36,431 nt of DNA, taken from NCBI GenBank assembly GCA_003215415.1, contig QCKK01000012.1, positions 1 through 36,431 of the forward strand. The letters are read 5' to 3'. The notes under the pieces were generated by a model. That model saw only the letters and a list, made by a program, of their open reading frames with translations, was not told the origin of the DNA and did no database searches. This document shows positions 1 to 9,504 of this stretch, in pieces. Each line of letters opens with the position of its first letter. Position 1 is the stretch's first letter. The translations under genes and the position numbers were made by a program. This stretch comes from Prochlorococcus sp. AG-409-N21. Lineage in GTDB: Bacteria; Cyanobacteriota; Cyanobacteriia; PCC-6307; Cyanobiaceae.

Positions 1-1392
1 TTCCTCGGTGGGCATATTGATTGCCTGAATAATTGCTTCATCCATCTTCTTGTTTGAATACGGATTCGTCAATACAGCACCACCAAGGAGAACAGATGCC
101 CCTGTAAATTCAGATAGCACGAGTACTCCGCCACGATCTTTTCTTGCAGCTACATATTCCTTGGCTACTAAGTTAAGTCCATCTCTTAAAGGAGTTATCC
201 AACATATGTCTGCCTCGTTAAACCAGGCAATCATTTCGCCGTAAGGAATTCTTCTTGTCGAAAGACGAATTGGTACCCAATCAATTTTACTAAAACGACC
301 ATTTATTCTACCTACTATTTCTTCGATAGATCTCTGGGTATCTTCATATATTTTCATTCCTGAGGCAGCAGATACACAAGCTAGCATTAGTACAATTTTG
401 CCATGCAATTCCTTTTTGTTTTCAAGCACCCTCTCAAAAGATAATAGTAATTCCTCATTACCTTTAGTATAATCAACTCTGCTGGCCGACAATATTAACT
501 TCCTATCCTTTTTTGTACCATTGATTATTTTATCTCTATGAAGTAATACATCCTTATCATTACTCATAGTCTCAATAAGATCAGGAGAGGTACCTACTGG
601 TGATGATATTAGCTTTATCTTCCTGCCTGCATAATTAAGCCATGTTGTTTCTGATGGCTCTGTTAGTGCAGTACCTATTGATATAAATTTTTTGTCAACA
701 TTATTCTTGGGTCCTCTTTTCGCACCTACAATACAATTTGCTGCTCTAGCAAAGTTTTCTGTATACCTAGGTATGTGAAATCCTACTAAATCACAAGACA
801 ATAGACTTTCAATTATTTGTTTTCTCCATGGAAGAATTGCAAATACGTCGTTACCTGGGAAAGGCGTGTGATGAAAAAAAGCTATTTTTAGATCAGGTCT
901 ATTACTTCTAATATAAAAGGGAGCTAGCCAAAGATTATAGTCATGAACCCATATAGTTGCATCTTCAGCTGCTTCTTCACAGGCTGCCCTTGCAAATCTT
1001 TGATTAACTTGATCAAAGATTTCCCAATCTGCATTATTAACATCAAAGAAAGTAGGAAATGTATGGAGTATTGGCCAGATTGATTCTTTAGATGTTACAT
1101 GATAAAAGCTATGTATTTGATTTTTAACTAGTGGTATTCTCCGAAGAATGAAAGGTGCTGGAGTATTCATCGATATGCTCTCATCCTTGCTGTTTGCTAG
1201 ATCATCAACTGTTCTCCAAGCAATCCATGTTCCGTCGTTTCTATCTCTAAAAAGGTTTCTTAATGTGGGAATTATTCCATTAGGACTTTTTTGATCCCTC
1301 CATTCTCTTACTCCTGATTCGTTTATATATTCATCAAATGGGGTTCTGTGGTAAAGGAGGATGAATTTACTCTTTCCATTTTTTGTTGTCAT
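1..1392 (-). CDS. ggpS: Glucosylglycerol-phosphate synthase (3' end outside window)
   Basis: Makes glucosylglycerol 3-phosphate from ADP-glucose and glycerol 3-phosphate, the committed step to the compatible solute glucosylglycerol in salt-adapted cyanobacteria. I translated the minus strand by hand from the ATG at 1390-1392. The frame stays open to base 1, giving 464 residues, and family members are about 500, so some 30-40 C-terminal residues are missing. Seen directly: the N-terminus MTTKNGKSKFILLYHRTPFDEY, the acceptor-side signature WVHDYNLW typical of GT20 (trehalose-6-phosphate synthase-like) enzymes, the donor-side stretch ISSPVGTSPDLI, and a C-terminal VALTNPYSNKKMDEAI. The SPVGTSP stretch and overall similarity favour GgpS over OtsA. 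It lies downstream of rpmB on the same strand with a 136-bp gap, so it probably has its own promoter; an inverted repeat sits in its leader. Confidence 0.9.
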   Translation of the reverse strand, partial: MTTKNGKSKFILLYHRTPFDEYINESGVREWRDQKSPNGIIPTLRNLFRDRNDGTWIAWRTVDDLANSKDESISMNTPAPFILRRIPLVKNQIHSFYHVTSKESIWPILHTFPTFFDVNNADWEIFDQVNQRFARAACEEAAEDATIWVHDYNLWLAPFYIRSNRPDLKIAFFHHTPFPGNDVFAILPWRKQIIESLLSCDLVGFHIPRYTENFARAANCIVGAKRGPKNNVDKKFISIGTALTEPSETTWLNYAGRKIKLISSPVGTSPDLIETMSNDKDVLLHRDKIINGTKKDRKLILSASRVDYTKGNEELLLSFERVLENKKELHGKIVLMLACVSAASGMKIYEDTQRSIEEIVGRINGRFSKIDWVPIRLSTRRIPYGEMIAWFNEADICWITPLRDGLNLVAKEYVAARKDRGGVLVLSEFTGASVLLGGAVLTNPYSNKKMDEAIIQAINMPTEE

Positions 1393-1409
1393 TTCAGTGC
1401 TCTTTATAT

Positions 1410-1428
1410 ATAGACACTGTATGTCTAT
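1410..1428. repeat. Inverted repeat upstream of ggpS
   Basis: A perfect 7-bp inverted repeat, ATAGACA and TGTCTAT, flanks a 5-base spacer and ends 18 bases before the ggpS start codon. It could be a protein-binding operator or a small hairpin in the leader mRNA. It is short and in AT-rich DNA, so chance is a real alternative. Confidence 0.4.
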
Positions 1429-1528
1429 GATTTGTAAATTAATTTAAGTTTATGATATCTTCATGGAATGAATCTATAATTAAATTGAACTAAATATCCG
1501 AATTATTATAGATATATCTGTTATCCTA

Positions 1529-1765
1529 TTAAATTTTGGCCAAGTCCACACCAAGAGATTTGGCATAGGAGCCTAGGCCTTTCTTTTGAATGGTTTTAAG
1601 AGCCCTAGTTGTTACGCGAATATTTATCCACCTTTTCCCTTCTTCCCACCACAGTCTTCTCTGCTGAAGATTTGCCTGTTGGAGCTTCTTTGTACGTATA
1701 TGTGAATGGCTTACAGCCATTCCATTATTTGCTCGTGTGCCAGTTAGTTGACAAACTCGAGACAT
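1529..1765 (-). CDS. rpmB: 50S ribosomal protein L28
   Basis: Structural protein of the large ribosomal subunit, 78 residues, the normal length. It begins [20 protein letters not shown], the bacterial/plastid L28 signature, followed by a basic region with the RRLW...[15 protein letters not shown] core that contacts 23S rRNA. Only one cysteine is present, so this is a zinc-free form. It follows htpG on the same strand with a 61-bp gap, and htpG and rpmB may share a transcript. Confidence 0.97.
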   Translation of the reverse strand: MSRVCQLTGTRANNGMAVSHSHIRTKKLQQANLQQRRLWWEEGKRWINIRVTTRALKTIQKKGLGSYAKSLGVDLAKI

Positions 1766-1826
1766 TTTTTGTCCTCTATATCGTAAGGGTAGTAAACCAA
1801 CTATATCAAATGGATATCCAGGGTGT

Positions 1827-3725
1827 TTATTGGTTTATTAGTTCACTTAAAAGTTTTGCTGATCTCGTTTGAAAATCTCTAAGATCACTTGGTTCTAGTC
1901 CTCCGACACCTAGAAGAGCAAGTTCATAGATGTGTCGGGCAAGATCCTTGGCAAGTGAAGCGGATGGAGATGTCTCTGATCCCGTGACGATGACAGAACT
2001 AGCTTTTATTTTTAGGAGGCCTTTAACTAGGGGGTGTGCTTCATTGATCACAAGAACATGATTCTCTGGTAATCCAGGTAATCTCTGATCCATTAAAGCT
2101 CCAATATCATTCATTCTCCTCATTTGTTCAGGCAGGAGAATTATTGCTGGTGGGGCATTTAGATTTTTTAATTTCTGAACCTGGACAGTAACCTTTTCGT
2201 TGGCTAGAGACTCTTTAATAGTAATTCTTAATTTTTCTGAATCCGTATCTCCATCAGAATTAGCTATTTGTGCCACATCGTCTTTTATTGAATCGTCTAA
2301 TTCACTATCAACTCTTGTAAAATTTAACTCTTGGTCGTTGGACTCTAACCAGGGTATAAATTGAGTATCTATAACAGTATCAGCAATTAAAATTTCAATG
2401 TCCTGGGATTTCCATAACTCTAATGCATCTTTTTGAGAAATTTGATCTGAGCAATATATCACTTTATTTTCAAGCTTCTTATTCCTTATCCTATAAGAAC
2501 TTAAAGAAGTATAAGCAATATCATCCTTGTAAATTAAATCGTTATTGTCACAATCTTCTTTTTTAATTTCACCAATTGTTTTAAAGAATATAAGATCTTT
2601 TACATTGTCTGCAAACTTGTCATCTTCCATTGCACCTATTTTTACAAAAGGTGAGAGCTCTTCCCATGCCTGAATGAAGAAATCTGGGTTGTCTTTCCTA
2701 ATACTTTTAAGTTTATCGGATACTTTTTTTGATATGAAATTACCAATTGATCGAACCCTTCTATCAGTTTGTAGTGCGCTCCTGCTTACATTTAGTGGAA
2801 TGTCAGGTGAGTCAATTACCCCTCTAAGCGGAAGTAAATAGCGAGGAACAATTTCTTTTATTGAATCGCTTACAAATACTTGATTGCAAAATAGTGATAT
2901 ATCTCCTTTCTCCCAATCCGCCCTTCCAACCTGCTTTGGGAAGAAGAGAATACCCTGTAGATTATATGGATAATCAGTTTTCAGATGTATCCATATTAAT
3001 GGATCTCCTTGAAATGGGTATAAGTATTTATAAAGTTCAATGTACTCCTCATCTTTGATTTTCGTTGGATCATCTCTCCACAATGCTTGTTTTTTATTTA
3101 TTTTCTCGCTTTCTAAAAATATATCTATTGGCATGAAATCGCAATATTTGCTAACCAACGTTTTAATTCTCGATGGTTCAATATATTCTTGTTCTTCTTC
3201 TTGCAAGTGGAGAATAATATCAGTGCCAATTTCATCCTTATCTCGTTCTACTAATTTAAAATTTGGAGAGCCATCGCAAGACCAATGGACAGCTTTCGCA
3301 TCATTCAAGGCTGATTTAGTATGAATTTCTACATTTTTTGCGACCATAAAACTAGAATAGAAACCTAATCCAAAATGACCAATTATTGCTTCTTCTTCTT
3401 GTTTATACTTTGATAAAAACTCTTCTGCACTTGAAAATGCAACTTGGTTAATATATTTTTTTACTTCTTCTGCTGTCATACCTATTCCATTATCACTTAT
3501 AGTTATTTGCATTAATTCTCTATTAATACTTATATTTATTTTTGGTTCAGACGCATTTATACAGTCACCAGCCATTGAAGCCATCCTTCTTTTGTTAATA
3601 GCATCTAGCGCGTTGCTTATAAGCTCTCTAAGGAATACTTCATGACCAGAGTAAACTGCTTTTTTAATAATTGGGAATATATTCTCAGTATGGATCTGTA
3701 TTTGACCCTCTTCTAGTAATGCCAT
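1827..3725 (-). CDS. htpG: Chaperone protein HtpG (Hsp90 family)
   Basis: ATP-dependent cytosolic Hsp90 chaperone, 632 residues, full length. The N-terminal GHKL ATPase carries the expected motifs: ELISNALDA (about residues 34-42) with the catalytic Glu and the Mg-binding Asn, DNGIGM, and [14 protein letters not shown] (the ATP lid region). The middle domain has the conserved [19 protein letters not shown] stretch, followed by the C-terminal dimerisation domain. In cyanobacteria HtpG supports heat, cold and oxidative stress tolerance and has been linked to phycobilisome linker and tetrapyrrole enzymes. It starts at an ATG and is transcribed toward rpmB. No CIRCE element is visible upstream. 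Confidence 0.97.
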   Translation of the reverse strand: MALLEEGQIQIHTENIFPIIKKAVYSGHEVFLRELISNALDAINKRRMASMAGDCINASEPKINISINRELMQITISDNGIGMTAEEVKKYINQVAFSSAEEFLSKYKQEEEAIIGHFGLGFYSSFMVAKNVEIHTKSALNDAKAVHWSCDGSPNFKLVERDKDEIGTDIILHLQEEEQEYIEPSRIKTLVSKYCDFMPIDIFLESEKINKKQALWRDDPTKIKDEEYIELYKYLYPFQGDPLIWIHLKTDYPYNLQGILFFPKQVGRADWEKGDISLFCNQVFVSDSIKEIVPRYLLPLRGVIDSPDIPLNVSRSALQTDRRVRSIGNFISKKVSDKLKSIRKDNPDFFIQAWEELSPFVKIGAMEDDKFADNVKDLIFFKTIGEIKKEDCDNNDLIYKDDIAYTSLSSYRIRNKKLENKVIYCSDQISQKDALELWKSQDIEILIADTVIDTQFIPWLESNDQELNFTRVDSELDDSIKDDVAQIANSDGDTDSEKLRITIKESLANEKVTVQVQKLKNLNAPPAIILLPEQMRRMNDIGALMDQRLPGLPENHVLVINEAHPLVKGLLKIKASSVIVTGSETSPSASLAKDLARHIYELALLGVGGLEPSDLRDFQTRSAKLLSELINQ

Positions 3726-3805
3726 TTTGTTTTATTTAGTTTTTACACTTTAATCAAATCCATCCATCATAAGTTGATTCGGTTGGAGAGTTCTCCGTAC
3801 CTAAG

Positions 3806-4030
3806 TCAAGTCTCCCTTTGCAATTCAGGCATCTCATCTGCTATCACCGCACCTTCAACGGGACAAACCTGATAACAAATGCCACAGTCGATACATGTAG
3901 AGAAGTCTATCCAAAAATAATCAGTACCTTTCTTGTTTTTAATTGTGCCTGGTTTTATGCAGGCTACGGGACATGCATCAACGCAGTCAGCTACACCTTG
4001 GCAGGTATCAGTGGCAATTGTATGGGGCAT
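3806..4030 (-). CDS. Small bacterial-type ferredoxin, two Fe-S cluster motifs
   Basis: Soluble electron carrier of 74 residues. The second motif is the classic C46-x2-C49-x2-C52-x3-C56-P. The first is non-standard: C10-x5-C16-x3-C20-P with an additional C24, lacking the cysteine expected three residues after C10. This pattern could hold a [3Fe-4S] or an unusually ligated cluster, so 7Fe versus 8Fe content cannot be read from sequence. Its partner is unknown. It sits 26 bp downstream of hisZ on the same strand and just before htpG. It is distinct from the plant-type [2Fe-2S] photosynthetic ferredoxin. Confidence 0.93.
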   Translation of the reverse strand: MPHTIATDTCQGVADCVDACPVACIKPGTIKNKKGTDYFWIDFSTCIDCGICYQVCPVEGAVIADEMPELQRET

Positions 4031-4056
4031 TTCAGATAGTACTTTTAGAATAAATT

Positions 4057-5235
4057 TTATTTATCCAACCATTCTAAATCACTAAAGCCCTTTTCCTGCA
4101 TTCGTTTCTGCGCTTGAATCTTATTGCTACAAGGCTCATGATCAGCTACTGCTATTACACCCTTTCTGTGATACTCGCGTTGAAGATTCATAGCTGCATG
4201 TAATTTATCAATATTGTTGAAGGTAATTAATATGTTTTTATTACTATCGCCATTTTGCATAGGACTTGATGATAATTCACGTAAGTGATCAATAGCAAAA
4301 CTAAATCCTAAGCCTGTTGCATCTTTACCCTTGGCACCACAATTCTCCACCAATTTGTCATACCTACCTCCCTTAGCAATAACAATAGGTGCTGAAATCC
4401 CTTTGCATACTAGTTGAATAATAATTCCTGTATATATATTAAGCTGACTTTGGAATGTAGGATCTAGCTGTAATCTTATACCTTGTCTTTCTGCAATTGG
4501 CTGAATGATCGAAAATAGACTTTTTAATTCGCTAGTAACTTGTGTTTCACCAAATTCATTTTCTAAGATTGATAATACATATTCTGGTGATCCACGAAGT
4601 TGAAGCAGTTGATTTAGGAGCCTTTTGTCTTCGCTATTTAATTCCATCTGAGCAATAAAAAGCCTATCAAAGTTGGCTAGAGTTTGTTTAATCGCAGCGT
4701 GAGATTGTTGCTTAAACTTATTTAGAATAAGGCTAATTAGGTTGTTGTGACCTATAAGTAGAATAGGATTCTGATCAATTTTTAGGTTAAGACTGCCAAA
4801 GCTATCTATCAGTAAAGAAAGAAGTTCCATCTCGGCTGTGATGGAATCAATGCCAAACATTTCTACGCCGCTATGAAGATTTTCTTCAATATATAAACCT
4901 CCTTCGGGAGGAATTTTGCTTTGAAAAACAGTACCTTCAGCCCAAAGTCTAAGAGGTCTAGGCTTGTTTGAGAGTCTTGTACAAGCGGCCCTTGCAATTG
5001 ATGCGGTCATTTCAGGCCTTAGTCCAAGGGGTTCGTCTGCTACAAGCCTTACTATTTCATTATTGGCAATTCCACCCCCTGCAATAAGGGTGTCTAATCG
5101 TTCTACCCTTGGTGGGCATATTTCTTGGTAACCCCATAATTTATAAGTATCAGATAGCTTTTTGCAAAGCAATTGGTTTAGCACCAATTGCTTTGGATTT
5201 AAATCTTTGGCACCTGCAGCTGGTTGAAGTCCCAT
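4057..5235 (-). CDS. hisZ: ATP phosphoribosyltransferase regulatory subunit
   Basis: Catalytically dead histidyl-tRNA-synthetase paralogue that pairs with short-form HisG to catalyse and feedback-regulate the first step of histidine synthesis. The 392-residue protein has the class II synthetase core: an FQSKIPPEGGLYIEE region at motif 2 (around residue 109) and GGRYDKL near residue 290, the HisZ/HisRS histidine-site motif. It ends soon after an anticodon-domain-like remnant and lacks a full HisRS C-terminal domain, which favours HisZ over HisS. hisG is not in the window. It follows suhB by 20 bp on the same strand, suggesting a suhB-hisZ-ferredoxin transcript. Confidence 0.93.
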   Translation of the reverse strand: MGLQPAAGAKDLNPKQLVLNQLLCKKLSDTYKLWGYQEICPPRVERLDTLIAGGGIANNEIVRLVADEPLGLRPEMTASIARAACTRLSNKPRPLRLWAEGTVFQSKIPPEGGLYIEENLHSGVEMFGIDSITAEMELLSLLIDSFGSLNLKIDQNPILLIGHNNLISLILNKFKQQSHAAIKQTLANFDRLFIAQMELNSEDKRLLNQLLQLRGSPEYVLSILENEFGETQVTSELKSLFSIIQPIAERQGIRLQLDPTFQSQLNIYTGIIIQLVCKGISAPIVIAKGGRYDKLVENCGAKGKDATGLGFSFAIDHLRELSSSPMQNGDSNKNILITFNNIDKLHAAMNLQREYHRKGVIAVADHEPCSNKIQAQKRMQEKGFSDLEWLDK

Positions 5236-5255
5236 GAGTTATTTAATATTCGGAT

Positions 5256-6143
5256 TTAATTTGAATTGGCATCTAAGTTTGGGGCTCCAAAACAATTACC
5301 ATCCAATGGTTCTACTTTATCTAATTCAGTCAGTAGAAGCTCATCAAGCCCAGGAGTACTAGCTAGGACTCTTCCATTAGTTAAGTTAAATTCTTCTTTT
5401 CTATAATCTCTAACATTTCCTCCCGCTAACTCAACAATCGGAATTCCTGCTGCTATATCCCAAGGTGCCAAGCCTCTTTCCCAGTATGCATCGACCTTTC
5501 CGCTAGCAACAAAAGCGAGATCAATAGCAGCTGCTCCTCCTCTTCTTACACCTCTGGTTCTGTGAGTCAGCCAACAAAATTCCGCATAATTATTATCAAG
5601 CCTTGTATGTCGGTCGTAAGCAAACCCAGTTACTAATAAGGAGTCACTAATTGAAGAAGTAGAGGAAACAGTGATTTTACTTCCATTACAAAAGGACCCT
5701 ATTCCAGGAGCTGCGAAATAAAACTCATTTAGATAAGGAACTGATATTGCTCCGAGGATTGGTTGATTGTTTATAATTAAACCAACAGATGTGCCAAAGA
5801 ATGGATAACCATGTGCATAATTAGTTGTCCCATCAAGCGGGTCGATACACCAAGTCAAGGAAGAGGCATGATTTAGAGGACCACTTTCTTCCGCCAATAT
5901 TGAATATTCAGGCGTGGCTTCACTAAGATATTTTATAATTTGATTTTCGGCATCAATATCTGCACTTGTAACGATATCTCCAATTCGTCCTTTACTTTTT
6001 ATACTTTCTATCGCACCAAAGTGTTTTTTCAGTACATCAGCTCCTATCTCTGATGATTTTCTTGCTATATCAAGGCATCTTTCCAAGGTCGAAGAGTCAA
6101 GTCCAGAGAGTTCTGCTGCCTTATTGCAAATCTTTTTTGACAT
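5256..6143 (-). CDS. suhB: Inositol-monophosphatase family sugar phosphatase
   Basis: Mg-dependent, Li-sensitive phosphatase of the IMPase/FIG superfamily, 295 residues. The metal-binding motifs are all present: ILAEES, WCIDPLDGTTNY and APWDIAAG near the C-terminus. Substrate could be myo-inositol 1-phosphate, histidinol phosphate or another sugar phosphate. Its immediate position upstream of hisZ makes histidinol-phosphatase activity an appealing inference, since some IMPase-family members (HisN) do this step, but nothing in the motifs decides it. The start is the ATG at 6141-6143. The upstream 300 bp is non-coding. Confidence 0.93.
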   Translation of the reverse strand: MSKKICNKAAELSGLDSSTLERCLDIARKSSEIGADVLKKHFGAIESIKSKGRIGDIVTSADIDAENQIIKYLSEATPEYSILAEESGPLNHASSLTWCIDPLDGTTNYAHGYPFFGTSVGLIINNQPILGAISVPYLNEFYFAAPGIGSFCNGSKITVSSTSSISDSLLVTGFAYDRHTRLDNNYAEFCWLTHRTRGVRRGGAAAIDLAFVASGKVDAYWERGLAPWDIAAGIPIVELAGGNVRDYRKEEFNLTNGRVLASTPGLDELLLTELDKVEPLDGNCFGAPNLDANSN

Positions 6144-6446
6144 TACCTTAAAGACTCGTTGTTTGATGACATATCTTTATTCTATTCAGAAATATATTAA
6201 TATCCTTATAATATACATATAACAACAATATTTTGAAAAGCACACGATTTAAAAATAATTATACAACTAGATATTAAATGCTAAATTAAGGATGATCAAA
6301 CAATTAAAAATACACCGCAATATCATCTAATTCGAATAAGGACATAATTTAACTTCGCAAATTCAATCATCTATTGGTATGTATTTATCTGTTTGGAATG
6401 ATTAATTCGATCAACCTGCTAGATTGGCTGAGGCATAGATATGCCT
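6144..6446. other. AT-rich intergenic region without a gene
   Basis: About 300 bp between the 5' end of suhB and the tRNA-Ser gene. It is very AT-rich. The only open frames start at ATG and run under 20 codons with no ribosome binding site or family resemblance. It presumably carries the leftward suhB promoter and the rightward tRNA promoter. A TAGATT preceded by TG at 6420-6425 is a possible extended -10 for the tRNA, about 21 bases before its 5' end. No repeat or clear stem-loop stands out. Confidence 0.5.
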
Positions 6447-6533
6447 GGAGAGGTGGCCGAGCGGTTTAAGGCGCAGCACTGGAAATGCTGTATAGGGGCA
6501 ACTCTATCGAGGGTTCGAATCCCTCCCTCTCCG
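6447..6533 (+). tRNA. tRNA-Ser (anticodon GGA)
   Basis: An 87-base class II tRNA. The acceptor stem GGAGAGG (6447-6453) pairs with CCTCTCC (6526-6532), with discriminator G at 6533. The anticodon stem CAGCA/TGCTG encloses the loop CT-GGA-AA, anticodon at 6481-6483. A long variable arm follows, and the T arm GAGGG-TTCGAAT-CCCTC is perfect. It reads UCC and UCU serine codons. CCA is not encoded. Confidence 0.98.
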
Positions 6534-6615
6534 CCTTCATCATGTTAATTAATTCTAATTGGTTCAAATCAATTAAATTGGATAAAAACTTTCAAATTAA
6601 CTTTTAATAAATAGG

Positions 6616-7467
6616 TTAACCAAATCTACCTGCTACATAATCTTGAGTTGCTTTTTGTGTAGGGGAGTTAAATATCTTTTGAGTAGAATTAAATTCAACT
6701 AAGTATCCAACTTTACCAGAACCACCCGCTTGTACTTCTGCATTAAAGAATGCAGTCATATCGCTTACCCTTAATGCCTGCTGCATGTTGTGAGTAACAA
6801 TAATGATGGTAAATGTTTTCTTAAGTTCATGAATCATTTCTTCTATTTTTAATGTTGAAATTGGATCTAGAGCAGAGCATGGTTCATCCATAAGGATAAC
6901 ATCAGGTTGTACGGCAATAGTTCTTGCAATACATAATCTTTGTTGTTGTCCTCCTGATAAGGAATAACCACTTTCGTTCAATTTGTCTTTACATTCCTCC
7001 CAAACAGCTGCTTTCCGAAGTGAATTTTCTACAAGTTGACACATATTTCCAGTAAATCCATTAATCCTTGCTCCGTAAGCAATGTTTTCATATATGCTCT
7101 TTGGAAATGGATTTGGCTGCTGAAAAACCATGCCTATTCTTCTTCTTACTTCTACAGGATCAATATTTGGTTGGTATAAGTCATTTCCCTCATAGATCAC
7201 TCTTCCTTTTAGCGTGCAATTTTCAATTAAATCATTCATACGATTAATTGATCTTAAAAGGGTTGATTTACCGCAGCCCGATGGACCGATAAATGCTGTA
7301 ACTTTACCTTTGGGTATGTCACAATAAACATTACGTACAGCTTCAAAACCACCGTAGCTTATAGATACATTTTCTAGTTTTATGCAGGCCTGGTTGACTC
7401 GTTTATCAGTGGGCATGATTTTAAAATCCGATTGTGACGAAAATTGGTTGATATTTGTTGCATTCAT
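6616..7467 (-). CDS. pstB: Phosphate ABC transporter ATP-binding protein
   Basis: ATPase of the high-affinity PstSCAB phosphate importer, on the cytoplasmic face of the membrane. It has Walker [10 protein letters not shown] (residues 61-69), the PstB-typical Q-loop [17 protein letters not shown], signature [14 protein letters not shown], Walker [13 protein letters not shown] and switch VTHNMQQA. At 283 residues it has a slightly longer N-terminus than usual; an internal Met at residue 18 is an alternative start. It is last in pstC-pstA-pstB, with a 4-bp gap after pstA. No phoU follows; the next gene is the convergent tRNA-Ser. Confidence 0.97.
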   Translation of the reverse strand: MNATNINQFSSQSDFKIMPTDKRVNQACIKLENVSISYGGFEAVRNVYCDIPKGKVTAFIGPSGCGKSTLLRSINRMNDLIENCTLKGRVIYEGNDLYQPNIDPVEVRRRIGMVFQQPNPFPKSIYENIAYGARINGFTGNMCQLVENSLRKAAVWEECKDKLNESGYSLSGGQQQRLCIARTIAVQPDVILMDEPCSALDPISTLKIEEMIHELKKTFTIIIVTHNMQQALRVSDMTAFFNAEVQAGGSGKVGYLVEFNSTQKIFNSPTQKATQDYVAGRFG

Positions 7468-7471
7468 ATTT

Positions 7472-8404
7472 TCATGTCCTCCTTTTCTCTGACATACCAG
7501 TTAACCACCTTGCGAGTATATTTAATGTAAGCAAAAAGATCACTAAAACGAATGACGCAACCCAAGCAAGTTCATTTTGAGCTTTATAGGGCTCAAGTGC
7601 AAAGTTATAAATAAGGACAGACAATGAGGCAATGGGGCTTAGCAGTGCATCTGTTCCACTTGACCAATAAAATGAAAATAGAGCAGTAAAAATTAATGGG
7701 GCGGTTTCCCCCGCAGCTCTTGCAATAGCAAGTACAATGCCCGTTGCTATGGGTGTAAAAGCTGATGGCAAGGTTATTTGTGTGATGGTTATAAACTTTG
7801 AAGCTCCAATTCCTAATGATGCTCTACGTAAATCATCTGATACAAGCTTTAACCCTTCATCTGTGGTTTTAATTACCGTTGGCAGCATTAATATCGACAG
7901 CGCAATGCCGCCGGCTAATGCACTAAAACTACTCCCGAAGAAGAGTTTTGTTGATACTACTACTCCGTAAACAGTAACGCCTGCAATTATTGAAGGTACA
8001 CCTGACAAAACGTTAGTCCCAAATCTAATGAATTTAGAGAAATTACCCCCTTTAGAAAACTCAGCCAAATAGATTCCCCCTCCTATACCTATTGGCACAG
8101 CAATTAATGCAGCTAGTGTTGTAACAATAAAAGTTCCAATAATTGCATTGCCTATTCCTCCACTACCTAATAGATCGTCGCCAGGAGGTTCAGGCAATTC
8201 AGTAAGAATGGCTAAATTTAATTGTGAACCACCTTTTATGATTACATAGCTTATTAACAGTAATAAAGGTAAAATTGCTATTGCTGAGAATAAAGCAGCT
8301 ATAAAGTTAAATGAGCTAGAAATTAGGTTCCTTTTTTGATAAGGATGATAAAGAAGATCTGAACTTCTTTGAAATAGCTTTTCTAATTGATGTTTATTGT
8401 CCAT
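7472..8404 (-). CDS. pstA: Phosphate ABC transporter permease PstA
   Basis: Inner-membrane permease subunit of the Pst phosphate importer, 310 residues. A first hydrophobic helix (about residues 30-56) is followed by a periplasmic loop and five more membrane segments of the MetI-like fold. The EAA loop contacting PstB is visible as [21 protein letters not shown], with the conserved Gly. A second conserved block is [16 protein letters not shown], characteristic of PstA. It begins 4 bp after pstC and ends 4 bp before pstB. Confidence 0.96.
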   Translation of the reverse strand: MDNKHQLEKLFQRSSDLLYHPYQKRNLISSSFNFIAALFSAIAILPLLLLISYVIIKGGSQLNLAILTELPEPPGDDLLGSGGIGNAIIGTFIVTTLAALIAVPIGIGGGIYLAEFSKGGNFSKFIRFGTNVLSGVPSIIAGVTVYGVVVSTKLFFGSSFSALAGGIALSILMLPTVIKTTDEGLKLVSDDLRRASLGIGASKFITITQITLPSAFTPIATGIVLAIARAAGETAPLIFTALFSFYWSSGTDALLSPIASLSVLIYNFALEPYKAQNELAWVASFVLVIFLLTLNILARWLTGMSEKRRT

Positions 8405-8408
8405 TTCG

Positions 8409-9362
8409 TTAATATTTTAGACTTAAACGTCTGACCATCCATTGAGCAAATATATTTACATTTAATGTTAAGATCATTAGTATAAATGCCGCAAACATTA
8501 AAGATGAAACCTGACTTCCGTCAGCCTCACCAAACTGATTTGCTAACATTGCGGCAATAGTATTTCCAGGCGCGAGCAATGAAAGACTGAAGTTATTTGA
8601 ATTACCAATAATCATCGTTACTGCCATTGTTTCTCCCATTGCACGACCTAAGGCTAGTAATACACCTCCAGCTATTCCAGAAATTGCAGCTGGGATAATG
8701 ACGTTAAATATTGTTGACCACCTTGATGCACCAATTCCATATGCAGCCTCTCTTAATTTGCTTGGAACTTGATTTAGAGAGTCTCTTGAAATAGCAGTGA
8801 TGATAGGTAGGAGCATTACTACCAAAATCAATATCGCAGGAGCCATTCCAGGCCCGACTGGTTCTGTACTTAAAAAAGGTATCCAACTAAAGGAAATATT
8901 TAATTGCTTAAGCAAAGGTCTTAATGCTGGTTCCATAACAAAAATTGCCCATAAGCCAAGTACAACAGAAGGAATTGCAGCTAATAACTCAACCAATATT
9001 CCAATAATGTTTCGCCACCAAATCGGGATTATGTTTTCAGTAATGAATATTGCGGTTCCAACACCTAAAGGGACAGCTATCAAAAGTGAAAGAATGGAAG
9101 TAACAACAGTTCCATATATGGCAGTAAAAGCGCCATAACTATCTGTTACGGGATCCCAGTCTGATTTAACCAGAAATTGAAGTCCGTATTGGCTCATTGA
9201 TTCAAATGAACCTTCTAAGACAACAATAAAGATTGTAAAAAGAGCTATGGCAACCATTGCTGCCATAGAGAGTGCGGCGTACTTAAATCCGTTATCTATG
9301 AATTTTTCAGAGCTAGTTCGTCTCCTAAGAGTAAAAAGCTCTTTTTTCTCAGATTCGACCAT
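8409..9362 (-). CDS. pstC: Phosphate ABC transporter permease PstC
   Basis: Partner permease of PstA in the phosphate importer, 317 residues from the ATG at 9360-9362. The same frame could begin at a GTG 12 bases further upstream, adding four residues, but the ATG gives the more normal N-terminus MVESEKKELF. Six membrane segments are visible. The EAA loop reads LREAAYGIGASRWSTI, and ALGRAMGETMAVTMIIGN is the PstC-type block. Known biology: the operon is usually induced by phosphate limitation through PhoB/SphR. I saw no convincing tandem Pho box in the 142 bp separating it from dnaK, and pstS is not nearby. Confidence 0.96.
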   Translation of the reverse strand: MVESEKKELFTLRRRTSSEKFIDNGFKYAALSMAAMVAIALFTIFIVVLEGSFESMSQYGLQFLVKSDWDPVTDSYGAFTAIYGTVVTSILSLLIAVPLGVGTAIFITENIIPIWWRNIIGILVELLAAIPSVVLGLWAIFVMEPALRPLLKQLNISFSWIPFLSTEPVGPGMAPAILILVVMLLPIITAISRDSLNQVPSKLREAAYGIGASRWSTIFNVIIPAAISGIAGGVLLALGRAMGETMAVTMIIGNSNNFSLSLLAPGNTIAAMLANQFGEADGSQVSSLMFAAFILMILTLNVNIFAQWMVRRLSLKY

Positions 9363-9439
9363 TAAGTAAAACACTTATATCTCGAACTTAGCCTTGTTAG
9401 CGAAGATTTCCACTAAATGTACTTGAAAAGGTGGAGATC

Positions 9440-9454
9440 CCTAGCAATTCTAGG
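9440..9454. repeat. Small inverted repeat in the pstC-dnaK divergent spacer
   Basis: CCTAG and CTAGG flank a 5-base CAATT loop, about 50 bases before dnaK. It does not match the CIRCE heat-shock operator (a 9-bp repeat with a 9-base spacer). It may form a weak hairpin or binding site; five base pairs could easily arise by chance. Confidence 0.2.
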
Positions 9455-9504
9455 CTGGACTCTTAGATTTACATGGTTACGGTTGGTTCGCACTTCTCTA
9501 CGTC

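Noticed and set aside
50-244. Short plus-strand open frame
   Set aside because: It lies opposite ggpS, which has clear family motifs on the minus strand; this frame has no family resemblance.
2861-3324. Plus-strand open frames within htpG
   Set aside because: They are opposite-strand shadows of the conserved htpG reading frame.
6167-6223. Very short open frame in the gap before tRNA-Ser
   Set aside because: Under 20 codons, no ribosome binding site, low-complexity AT-rich product.
9363-9504. CIRCE or Pho box upstream of dnaK/pstC
   Set aside because: No TTAGCACTC-N9-GAGTGCTAA-like repeat and no convincing tandem Pho half-sites; only a 5-bp inverted repeat was seen.
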